DNA of 5,238 nt from Burkholderiales bacterium. GTDB taxonomy: Bacteria; Pseudomonadota; Gammaproteobacteria; Burkholderiales; Burkholderiaceae_C. Location: positions 1 through 5,238 of the forward strand of contig SXXD01000018.1 of NCBI GenBank assembly GCA_005789685.1. Reading direction: 5' to 3'. Both the position numbers and the translations under genes were made by a program. This document shows positions 1 to 5,238 of the stretch, one piece after another (position 1 is the stretch's first letter; every line of letters begins with the position of its first letter). The notes beneath the pieces were generated by a model, which worked only from the letters and a program-made list of their open reading frames with translations, was not told where the DNA came from and searched no databases.

Positions 1-217
1 CGACGGCTTTGAAAAAACGCCTCGCTGAAAGAATCCACCATGAATTGCCATGAGGCCGCCACATCCATCCAGCCATGTGCCAAGATGACGGGCGGTAAGC
101 TTGATTGGGGGTTGCCCCACTCACGAACATGGTATTGATGCCCTCGCAAAGGGACAAAATGGCTAGTAGAGTGGCGTTTAACTTGGTACATACTGCAAGA
201 TCATAAGGAGGCAGGGA
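1..217. other. Leader region without a callable gene
   Basis: No convincing gene lies in these 217 bases. Two plus-strand frames are open from the left edge and could be the tail of an upstream gene: one ends at 26-28 (last residues DGFEKTPR) and one at 51-53 (last residues TALKKRLAERIHHELP). Neither tail is recognisable. A minus-strand frame is open from an ATG near 127 to the left edge, but its tryptophan-rich content does not look like a real protein. A 32-codon frame from 40 to 138 has no ribosome binding site and no familiar sequence. A short GGGG/CCCC hairpin at 108-118 has no T-run, so it is not a terminator. I found no convincing sigma-70 promoter, although the promoter of the following gene probably lies here. 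Confidence 0.5.
204..211 (+). promoter_or_regulatory. Strong Shine-Dalgarno site of the acyl-CoA synthetase
   Basis: TAAGGAGG is a full complement to the 3' end of 16S rRNA, with six bases between it and the ATG at 218. It fixes the start codon of the CoA ligase and predicts efficient initiation. It is the only consensus ribosome binding site in the window. Confidence 0.9.
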
Positions 218-1972
218 ATGCGTGTCAGTCACCCGAACGACGCTTACGAGACGGTTCACCAACAATTTGCTTGGCAAGTACCCGCAAAATTCAACATGGC
301 AGAGGTTTGCTGCGGCCGCTGGGCCCGTTCACCCAAACACCAACATGACGTGGCCATTTTGGAGCATCAGACAGGGGGTCAAGCACCGCTGACTTGGACT
401 TTTGCACAATTGCAATCGGCAGCCAATTTGCTCAGCTCACACCTTGAGGCCTTGGGTGTCCAAAAAGGGGACCGCGTTGCCATCGTGATGCCGCAGCGGT
501 TTGAAACGGCTGTTGCCTACATGGCGGTTCTGCAAATAGGTGCCGTGTCCATGCCATTGTCCATGTTGTTTGGACCTGAAGCTTTGGCTTTTCGGGTGGG
601 GGACAGCGGTGCTGCGGTAGCCCTTTGCGATGAGGTTTCAACCCCCATCTTGGCGAACTTGAAGAAAGAATGCCTTGGGCTGAAAACGGTATTGGATGTT
701 TCTAAAGAATTGAAATTCCCTAAATCAAAGTTGTCGGATCAGAAAATATTCAGACCCGTTAAAACCAAAGCAGACGATCCCGCTATCTTGATTTACACCA
801 GCGGTACCACGGGTAACCCGAAAGGTGCACTCATTCCACACAGAGCATTGATTGGCAATTTAACGGGCTTCGTTTGCAGTCAAAATTGGTTCGGCTTTGA
901 GCCGCATGCATCGTCTGAGGGGAACCTTTCGAAGCACTCCTTGCCAACAGGATCGCAAGCTATTTTTTGGTCGCCTGCCGATTGGGCCTGGACTGGGGGC
1001 TTGATGGATGCGTTGTTGCCTTCGCTTTATTTTGGGCGGCCCATTGTGGCATTCAAAGGTCGCTTCAGTCCCGAACTTGCTTTTGAAATTTTGCACACGC
1101 ATGGCATCACGCACAGTTTTTTATTTCCCACTGCCTTAAAAGCCATGATGAAGGCACAAACGCATCCACGCCAGCATTACAAAATTGTATTGAAGGGTTT
1201 GATGAGTGCGGGCGAGGCTGTGGGTGATGCCGTGTTTGCCTACTGCCGTGATGAGTTGGGCGTGGTGGTGAACGAAATGTTTGGCCAAACAGAGATCAAT
1301 TATGTGGTGGGCAATTGCCAAGTGTTTTGGCCTTCTAAAGCAGGCAGCATGGGGCGCGGCTATCCTGGTCATCAAGTGGCTGTGATAGATGAGCAAGGAC
1401 ATGTTTGCAAACCTGGCGAAGCGGGCGAGGTGGTCGTGAATCGTTTCGATCGGCATGGCCAGCCCGACCCTGTTTTTTTTTTAGGCTATTGGAAAAATCC
1501 TTCAGCCACACAAGCCAAATACACAGGTCATTGGTGTCGAACTGGCGATGTCGCCATTGAAGATGAGGATGGGTATCTTTGGTACCAAGGTCGAACCGAT
1601 GACATGTTCAAATCTGCAGGCTATCGCATTGGACCTGGGGAGATTGAAAATTGTTTGATCAAACATCCTGCTGTGATGAATGCCGCTGTGGTGCCCAAAC
1701 CCGATGCCGACCGAGGTGCTTTGGTCAAAGCCTATGTGGTCTTGTCGCCAGAGTTTGTGTCGCAACGAGCCGCTGCTCAAGATGTTCAACATTTTGAAAG
1801 CCGACTGATTGAAGATTTGCAGCGACACGTGCGTGGCTTACTGGCTCCCTATGAATACCCGAAAGAAATTGAATTCATTGAGCAACTTCCCATGACCACC
1901 ACGGGCAAGGTGCAGCGCCGTTTCTTGCGTTTGCAAGAAGAGGAGCGGACGCGCCAAAAGACCAAAATGTAA
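218..1972 (+). CDS. AMP-forming acyl-CoA synthetase (ANL superfamily)
   Basis: This 584-residue cytoplasmic enzyme should activate a carboxylic acid with ATP to an acyl-adenylate and then transfer it to CoA. The family motifs appear in order: the P-loop YTSGTTGNPKG at residues 193-203; the aromatic segment around SPADWAWTGG; MFGQTE at 354-359; CRTGD at 440-444, whose Asp444 should bind the ribose; the hinge region GRTDDMFKSAGYRIGPGEIE at 458-477; and PMTTTGKVQRR at 558-568, whose Lys564 is the expected adenylation lysine. Length and motif set are complete. Where acetyl-CoA synthetase has WWQTE, this protein has FGQTE: a glycine replaces the tryptophan that closes the acetate pocket. I therefore infer a short-branched, medium-chain or aromatic acid rather than acetate; the exact substrate cannot be read. 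The start is fixed by the adjacent Shine-Dalgarno site. A ten-T run lies in codons 419-422. The segment around residues 149-188 is lysine-rich and AT-rich compared with the rest. The family call is secure, the substrate is not. Confidence 0.95.
   Translation: MRVSHPNDAYETVHQQFAWQVPAKFNMAEVCCGRWARSPKHQHDVAILEHQTGGQAPLTWTFAQLQSAANLLSSHLEALGVQKGDRVAIVMPQRFETAVAYMAVLQIGAVSMPLSMLFGPEALAFRVGDSGAAVALCDEVSTPILANLKKECLGLKTVLDVSKELKFPKSKLSDQKIFRPVKTKADDPAILIYTSGTTGNPKGALIPHRALIGNLTGFVCSQNWFGFEPHASSEGNLSKHSLPTGSQAIFWSPADWAWTGGLMDALLPSLYFGRPIVAFKGRFSPELAFEILHTHGITHSFLFPTALKAMMKAQTHPRQHYKIVLKGLMSAGEAVGDAVFAYCRDELGVVVNEMFGQTEINYVVGNCQVFWPSKAGSMGRGYPGHQVAVIDEQGHVCKPGEAGEVVVNRFDRHGQPDPVFFLGYWKNPSATQAKYTGHWCRTGDVAIEDEDGYLWYQGRTDDMFKSAGYRIGPGEIENCLIKHPAVMNAAVVPKPDADRGALVKAYVVLSPEFVSQRAAAQDVQHFESRLIEDLQRHVRGLLAPYEYPKEIEFIEQLPMTTTGKVQRRFLRLQEEERTRQKTKM
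1473..1482 (+). repeat. Homopolymer of ten T inside the CoA ligase
   Basis: Ten consecutive T encode the end of Val419 through Leu422, in the conserved FFLGYW segment before the CRTGD motif. The reading frame as given is intact and the encoded residues fit the family, so the tract is not an obvious sequencing error. Runs of this length are prone to slippage in replication, transcription and sequencing. Removing one T places a TAG directly after the second Phe codon; adding one T leads to a TGA about 26 codons later. Both outcomes would remove the C-terminal domain with Lys564. Confidence 0.95.
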
Positions 1973-2067
1973 ACTCGGGCAATGCTTTGTGATTCCAGGG
2001 TCAGTTGAATTGAAATAGGTTTTACACTCTGCCCCAATCCCATTTGTTACCAGCAGTTTTAATCAAG
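1973..2067. other. 95-base spacer between CoA ligase and aldo/keto reductase
   Basis: No gene and no terminator hairpin are visible here, so read-through from the CoA ligase into the reductase is possible. Weak promoter-like elements exist: TTGTGA at 1987-1992 followed 18 bases later by TGAAAT at 2011-2016, and a TACACT hexamer at 2023-2028 without a matching -35 box. None is strong enough to call. Confidence 0.4.
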
Positions 2068-3126
2068 ATGAAAAAAATCAATCTCGGCTCGTCAGATCTT
2101 CAGGTTACGCCCATTTGTTTAGGCACCATGACCTTTGGTGAGCAAGTGGCAGAAAAAGAAGCGCATTCAATTTTGGACCGCTCGCTTGATCTGGGCGTGA
2201 ACTTCTTGGACACCGCAGAAATGTATTCAGTGCCCGCAAAAGCAGAAACCTGCGGCGCGACTGAAAGCATTCTGGGTAATTGGTTTGCTAACAAGCCTGG
2301 TGCACGCCAAAAAGTGGTGTTGGCCACCAAAGTGGCGGGTCCTTCCAGGGGTATGCCTTGGGTTCGTGAAGGCGCAGGCATGACACCGCAAGACATTTTG
2401 AATTCATGCGATGCCAGCCTCAAGCGCTTGCGAACAGATGTGATCGATCTGTATCAAATTCACTGGCCAGAGCGACACGTTCCCGCTTTCGGTGCCATGT
2501 ATTTCGATCCCACCAAAGCCGCCATTGAAACCAGCATTCATGAGCAGCTCGAGGCCATGGCCAAGTTGGTCCAGGCAGGCAAGGTGCGTTACATCGGTCT
2601 TTCCAACGAAACGCCATACGGTACTCACGAATTCATTCGACTGGCCGAGCAACATGGTTTGCCACGGGTCATGACGGTTCAAAATCCATATTGTTTGGTC
2701 AATCGCACGTTTGACAATGCGATGGACGAAACTTGCCACCGTTTGGGCGTGTCTTTGCTGGCTTACTCTCCCTTGGGTTTTGGTTCTTTAACCGGTAAAT
2801 ACGATCAAACAGGCTTGGAGGGCGCGGGTGTACCGATGGGGCGCTTGGCCAAGTATGAGTCTGTGCGAAAACAACGCTGGGCACGCCCAAGCACTTTGGA
2901 GGCTGCGCGTTTGTATAACCAATTGGCGCGCGACAACGGCATGACGCCCACTCAGATGGCGCTTGCGTTTTGCTATACACGTTGGTCGGTGGCCAGCACC
3001 ATCATTGGCGTAACCTCGGTGGTGCAATTGAAAGAGGACGTGAAGGCTTGGGGCACAGAATTGTCAGCCGATGTGTTGTCTGCAATTGATGCCATTCGTT
3101 TGGTTCACCGCGATCCCGCAACCTGA
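2068..3126 (+). CDS. tas: Tas-type NADP-dependent aldo/keto reductase
   Basis: This 352-residue protein belongs to the aldo/keto reductase superfamily and closely resembles E. coli Tas (about 346 residues). These are cytoplasmic (beta/alpha)8-barrel enzymes that use NADPH to reduce carbonyl groups. The N-terminal strand carries GLGTMTFGEQ-like sequence (LGTMTFGEQ at 18-26). The catalytic tetrad is present: Asp48 and Tyr53 in FLDTAEMY, Lys88 in LATKVAGPS, and His132 in YQIHWPER. Further Tas-like signatures are the RYIGLSNET strand, QNPYCLVNR, the AYSPLGFGSLTGKY strand and the C-terminal IIGVTSVVQL cofactor region. E. coli tas was found through complementation of tyrosine auxotrophy, but the physiological substrate of the family is unclear and I do not infer one. 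I chose the ATG at 2068, which gives the standard start MKKINLGSSDLQV; an in-frame TTG eight codons upstream adds non-conserved residues. There is no good Shine-Dalgarno sequence. The gene may be co-transcribed with the CoA ligase, with no functional link visible. Confidence 0.9.
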   Translation: MKKINLGSSDLQVTPICLGTMTFGEQVAEKEAHSILDRSLDLGVNFLDTAEMYSVPAKAETCGATESILGNWFANKPGARQKVVLATKVAGPSRGMPWVREGAGMTPQDILNSCDASLKRLRTDVIDLYQIHWPERHVPAFGAMYFDPTKAAIETSIHEQLEAMAKLVQAGKVRYIGLSNETPYGTHEFIRLAEQHGLPRVMTVQNPYCLVNRTFDNAMDETCHRLGVSLLAYSPLGFGSLTGKYDQTGLEGAGVPMGRLAKYESVRKQRWARPSTLEAARLYNQLARDNGMTPTQMALAFCYTRWSVASTIIGVTSVVQLKEDVKAWGTELSADVLSAIDAIRLVHRDPAT

Positions 3127-3162
3127 TTCAGGCGTGAAAAAGATCGCCTTCAATGATCGCCC

Positions 3163-3168
3163 TAAAAT
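3163..3168 (+). promoter_or_regulatory. Possible -10 box of plsY
   Basis: TAAAAT matches five of six bases of the sigma-70 -10 consensus and ends eight bases before the plsY ATG. A start of transcription about seven bases downstream would fall within one or two bases of the ATG, which would give an almost leaderless mRNA. No convincing -35 hexamer sits at the right distance, so this is only a candidate; the hexamer may be a chance match in an AT-rich spacer. Confidence 0.25.
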
Positions 3169-3176
3169 AATTGCCA

Positions 3177-3830
3177 ATGCCTGAACATATCCTTCCCATT
3201 TTGCTGCATCCGCTGTCTATTGTGATCGGGTCTTATTTACTGGGCTCCGTGAGCTTTGCTGTCATCGTGAGCCGCATCATGGGACTTTCTGATCCCCGCT
3301 CTTACGGCAGTCAAAATCCTGGCGCTACCAATGTGCTTCGATCGGGTAACAAAAAAGCGGCCATCTTGACCTTGTTGTTTGATGCACTAAAGGGTTGGTT
3401 ACCAGTTTTCTGGGTGGTTCAATATGGTGCTGCTTTTGGTTTGGGAGAGAGTACCGCCGCTTTAGCGGGTGTTGCTGCTTTCTTGGGACATTTGTACCCC
3501 GTGTTTTTTAAATTCCAAGGCGGCAAAGGTGTCGCAACAGCGCTCGGTGTTTTGATGGGTGTTAATCCTTGGTTGGGATTGGCCATCGCCCTGACTTGGA
3601 TTGCTGTGGCGTGGTTCTTCCGATATTCTTCCTTGGCCGCTTTGTTGGCTGCCATCCTTGCGCCTGTTTATTACACCTTGGGTGGCGATGTATTGTGGCC
3701 ACTGCAAAGCCCATTACTGGGCTTGCTGTGTTTGATGGGCATCTTATTGGTCTGGCGTCACAGAGACAATCTGAACCGATTGCTTGCGGGCACTGAATCC
3801 AAGTTGGGTGCTAAGAAAGAGACAAGCTAA
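3177..3830 (+). CDS. plsY: PlsY, acyl-phosphate:glycerol-3-phosphate acyltransferase
   Basis: PlsY is an integral inner-membrane enzyme that transfers the acyl group of acyl-phosphate, made by PlsX, to glycerol 3-phosphate. The product, lysophosphatidic acid, is the first committed intermediate of phospholipid synthesis. All three conserved cytoplasmic motifs of the family are visible in this 217-residue protein: GSQNPGATNVLR at 44-55; GHLYPVFFKFQGGKGVAT at 104-121, including the phosphate-binding glycine/lysine stretch; and WRHRDNLNRLLAGTE at 193-207. Hydrophobic segments near 11-34, 61-85, 93-111, 131-150 and 152-192 fit the usual five-pass topology, and the length is close to the E. coli protein (about 205). 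I chose the ATG at 3177 over an in-frame TTG two codons upstream. No Shine-Dalgarno sequence precedes it. The gene starts 50 bases after the reductase and converges on yajQ, sharing a terminator with it. Confidence 0.97.
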   Translation: MPEHILPILLHPLSIVIGSYLLGSVSFAVIVSRIMGLSDPRSYGSQNPGATNVLRSGNKKAAILTLLFDALKGWLPVFWVVQYGAAFGLGESTAALAGVAAFLGHLYPVFFKFQGGKGVATALGVLMGVNPWLGLAIALTWIAVAWFFRYSSLAALLAAILAPVYYTLGGDVLWPLQSPLLGLLCLMGILLVWRHRDNLNRLLAGTESKLGAKKETS

Positions 3831-3856
3831 GCAGGCTTAATTGATTTCATGCAAGC

Positions 3857-3888
3857 ATGTAAAAAGCGCCTTGAGGCGCTTTTTACAT
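3857..3888. terminator. Bidirectional intrinsic terminator between plsY and yajQ
   Basis: A perfect 14-bp inverted repeat (3857-3870 paired with 3875-3888) closes a four-base loop. Its core is GCGCC/GGCGC flanked by five A on one side and five T on the other. Read in either direction it gives a GC stem followed by TTTTT, so it can end both the plsY transcript (plus) and the yajQ transcript (minus). The gene arrangement is convergent, as expected for such an element. The outermost base of the right arm is also the last base of the yajQ stop codon (3888-3890). Confidence 0.93.
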
Positions 3889-4373
3889 CAATCGCGAAAG
3901 TTGTTGAAGCTGATAGGAATCTCGGTAATGTCTTTGCGTAGCAAGGCCATGGCCGCTTGCAAGTCATCGCGCTTTGCACCTGTCACGCGAACAGCGTCTC
4001 CTTGAATTGATGCCTGCACCTTCAACTTGCTCTCTTTCAAGGCTTTTTGAATTTTCTTGCTGTCTTCAGTGGCAATGCCATTGCGGACTTTTAAAACTTG
4101 CTTGACTTTATCGCCGCCCATTTTTTGCACGTCGCCTTTGTCAAGGAAGCGCACATCGACACCGCGCTTGGCCATTTTGTTCAGCAACACTTCGTCTATT
4201 TGAGTGAGTTGAAAGTCAGCATCGCCAAACAAAGTGATTTCTTTGTTTTTCAATTCGATGGCGGCAGAAGTGCCTTTGAAGTCAAAGCGCGTGGCAATTT
4301 CTTTGGCGGTATTGTCAACTGCGTTTTTTACTTCAACCATATTAGGTTCGCAAACGGTGTCAAAAGATGGCAT
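3888..4373 (-). CDS. yajQ: YajQ-family nucleotide-binding protein (UPF0234/DUF520)
   Basis: This 161-residue cytoplasmic protein has the standard length and ends of the YajQ family: it begins [20 protein letters not shown] and ends ISFNNFRD. In between are RFDFKG near residues 29-34, followed by the [11 protein letters not shown] segment, the [12 protein letters not shown] stretch and the [16 protein letters not shown] segment. The family folds as two ferredoxin-like domains. Members have been reported to bind nucleotides, and in Xanthomonas and Pseudomonas to bind cyclic di-GMP and influence virulence genes; whether this protein does so cannot be told from the sequence. I chose the ATG at 4373 because it gives the conserved start; an in-frame TTG at 4385 adds only four unrelated residues (MLNP). 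The upstream bases are C-rich and contain no Shine-Dalgarno sequence. The gene is divergent from murB and convergent with plsY. Confidence 0.96.
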   Translation of the reverse strand: MPSFDTVCEPNMVEVKNAVDNTAKEIATRFDFKGTSAAIELKNKEITLFGDADFQLTQIDEVLLNKMAKRGVDVRFLDKGDVQKMGGDKVKQVLKVRNGIATEDSKKIQKALKESKLKVQASIQGDAVRVTGAKRDDLQAAMALLRKDITEIPISFNNFRD

Positions 4374-4393
4374 GGGGTTCAACAATCAAGTCA

Positions 4394-4411
4394 GAGAATG
4401 CGACAATTCTC
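4394..4411. repeat. Inverted repeat in the yajQ/murB divergent gap
   Basis: GAGAAT (4394-4399) and ATTCTC (4406-4411) form perfect six-base arms around a six-base spacer, inside the 40-base gap between the two divergent start codons. The size and position would fit a small operator acting on either gene, or a weak hairpin at the 5' end of an mRNA. If MurB starts at the upstream ATG (4372), the repeat lies within coding sequence. A six-base match of this kind can also arise by chance. Confidence 0.35.
4402..4407 (+). promoter_or_regulatory. Possible extended -10 box of murB
   Basis: GACAAT matches four of six positions of the -10 consensus and is preceded by TG one base upstream, as in extended -10 promoters. 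Initiation about seven bases downstream would fall at the murB ATG, so the mRNA would be leaderless. A TCAACA hexamer at 4379-4384 lies 17 bases upstream and shares four of six bases with the -35 consensus. The evidence is thin, and the hexamer overlaps the inverted repeat. Confidence 0.2.
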
Positions 4412-4413
4412 CC

Positions 4414-5238
4414 ATGAACGTGACCCAAAACGTACCCCTTCAGTCTTACAACAGCTTTGGCATAGTGGCCAAGGCCTATTCTTTGGTGCGAATTCGGTCT
4501 GAGGCAGACGCCATTGAGGCGCAAAAAAACCTGGAAAATTGGCATGAAGGTCACTGTGTCTTGGGCGGCGGCAGCAACATTGTGTTGACTGGCGATGTGA
4601 AACCTCTTGTGCTCAAAGTTGAAATTTCGGGCAAGCGCTTGGTGTCTGAAACCCAGAAAGCCTGGATTGTGGAGGCGGGAGCCGGTGAGGACTGGCATGA
4701 GTTTGTGGCCTGGACTTTGTCTCAAGGCTGGCCAGGCCTTGAAAACATGGCCCTGATTCCGGGCTCTGTGGGCGCCTCACCTGTCCAAAACATTGGCGCT
4801 TATGGTGTTGAGCTTCAAGATCGGTTTGACTCTTTGGATGCACTCGATTTGGTCACGGGTCAAGTATTCACACTCAACGCTGCGCAGTGCGCTTTTGGCT
4901 ACCGTGATTCAGTCTTTAAGCACGCCAGCAGTGGCCCCAACGGCATTGGATTGGGAGGGCGCGCCTTGATTTTGCGTGTTCGTTTTAATTTACCTAAAGC
5001 GTGGAAGCCCGTGGTGGGCTATTTGGACCTGGAACGCAAAATGGCCGACTCGGGCCTTGCCAACCCGAGCGCCCAACAGATATTTGATTGGGTCTGTGAA
5101 ATTCGCCGCCACAAATTGCCCGATCCCAAGGTCTTGGGCAATGCCGGTAGCTTCTTTAAAAACCCCACTGTCACGCCAGAGCAATGCGCCGACATCATTG
5201 CGCGCGACCCCAAGGTGGTTCACTACCCCATGCCCGAC
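4414..5238 (+). CDS. murB: MurB, UDP-N-acetylenolpyruvoylglucosamine reductase (3' end missing)
   Basis: MurB is a cytoplasmic FAD enzyme that uses NADPH to reduce the enolpyruvyl ether of UDP-GlcNAc-enolpyruvate, giving UDP-MurNAc for peptidoglycan. The first 275 residues are in the window without a stop, so the frame simply runs off the right edge; by comparison with E. coli MurB (342 residues) some 65-75 residues are missing. Visible motifs are the N-terminal NVPLQSYNSFGI; the FAD-binding GGGSNIVL at 51-58; the IPGSVGASPVQNIGAYGVEL region at 115-134; GYRDSVFK at 162-169, whose Arg164 corresponds to the active-site Arg159 of E. coli; and GNAGSFFKNP at 242-251, whose Ser246 corresponds to the proton donor Ser229. 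The active-site Glu (E. coli Glu325) would lie beyond the edge. Lengths between motifs fit the E. coli type of MurB. The start at 4414 is the usual distance from the first motif; an in-frame ATG at 4372 would add 14 residues. Neither start has a clear Shine-Dalgarno sequence. Confidence 0.96.
   Translation, partial: MNVTQNVPLQSYNSFGIVAKAYSLVRIRSEADAIEAQKNLENWHEGHCVLGGGSNIVLTGDVKPLVLKVEISGKRLVSETQKAWIVEAGAGEDWHEFVAWTLSQGWPGLENMALIPGSVGASPVQNIGAYGVELQDRFDSLDALDLVTGQVFTLNAAQCAFGYRDSVFKHASSGPNGIGLGGRALILRVRFNLPKAWKPVVGYLDLERKMADSGLANPSAQQIFDWVCEIRRHKLPDPKVLGNAGSFFKNPTVTPEQCADIIARDPKVVHYPMPD

Noticed and set aside
182..199. CTTG/CAAG arms upstream of the CoA ligase as an operator
   Set aside because: Four-base arms separated by ten bases are expected by chance.
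1136..1828. Minus-strand open frames of about 106-108 codons inside the CoA ligase
   Set aside because: They are antisense to a complete, motif-rich enzyme and encode low-complexity His/Leu/Ile-rich strings typical of shadow frames.
2044..2067. TTG start giving the reductase eight extra N-terminal residues
   Set aside because: The ATG at 2068 begins exactly where family members begin, and the extra residues are not family-like.
2100..3027. Minus-strand open frames inside the aldo/keto reductase
   Set aside because: All lie opposite a full-length conserved enzyme and show no known motif.
3130..3149. AGGCG/CGCCT hairpin after the reductase as a terminator
   Set aside because: The stem is only five base pairs with a ten-base loop, and no T-run follows it on the plus strand.
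3171..3176. TTG start two codons upstream of the plsY ATG
   Set aside because: It has no supporting ribosome binding site, and ATG is preferred at nearly the same position.
3848..3859. CATGC-AA-GCATG palindrome just before the terminator
   Set aside because: It is short, has a two-base loop, and overlaps the much stronger terminator stem; it has no independent support as an operator.
4098..4502. Plus-strand 134-codon open frame overlapping yajQ and the murB start
   Set aside because: It is antisense to the well-conserved yajQ frame and has no recognisable domain or ribosome binding site; it is a shadow of real coding sequence.

Overview
The window looks like an ordinary stretch of a proteobacterial chromosome, most likely a betaproteobacterium of the order Burkholderiales (a Comamonadaceae- or Polynucleobacter-like freshwater organism). 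That placement is an inference from the protein sequences and from the plsY / yajQ / murB neighbourhood, recalled from memory rather than searched. No RNA gene, insertion sequence, CRISPR array or phage-like segment is visible.

Layout from left to right: a 217-base leader with no gene that can be called and an excellent Shine-Dalgarno sequence at its end; an AMP-forming acyl-CoA synthetase of the ANL superfamily (218-1972, +); a Tas-type NADP-dependent aldo/keto reductase (2068-3126, +); the membrane glycerol-3-phosphate acyltransferase PlsY (3177-3830, +); a symmetric hairpin that should terminate transcription in both directions (3857-3888); the YajQ nucleotide-binding protein (3888-4373, -); and the FAD enzyme MurB (4414 to the right edge, +), which is divergent from yajQ across a 40-base gap and cut off by the window end.

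The right half is core envelope metabolism: PlsY starts phospholipid synthesis and MurB makes UDP-MurNAc for peptidoglycan. YajQ is a small nucleotide-binding protein, reported in some relatives to bind cyclic di-GMP. The left half is accessory carbon metabolism: a CoA ligase that does not look acetate-specific, followed by a reductase of unclear physiological substrate. The three plus-strand genes at the left are separated by 95 and 50 bases, so co-transcription is possible but not shown.

I see no undescribed biological system here. The points worth a second look are modest: a run of ten T inside the CoA ligase, where loss of one base gives an immediate stop codon; a near-perfect bidirectional terminator abutting the yajQ stop codon; a small inverted repeat in the yajQ/murB gap; a choice of two MurB starts, one of which shares the CATG tetramer with the yajQ start; and the lack of Shine-Dalgarno sequences on every gene except the first.
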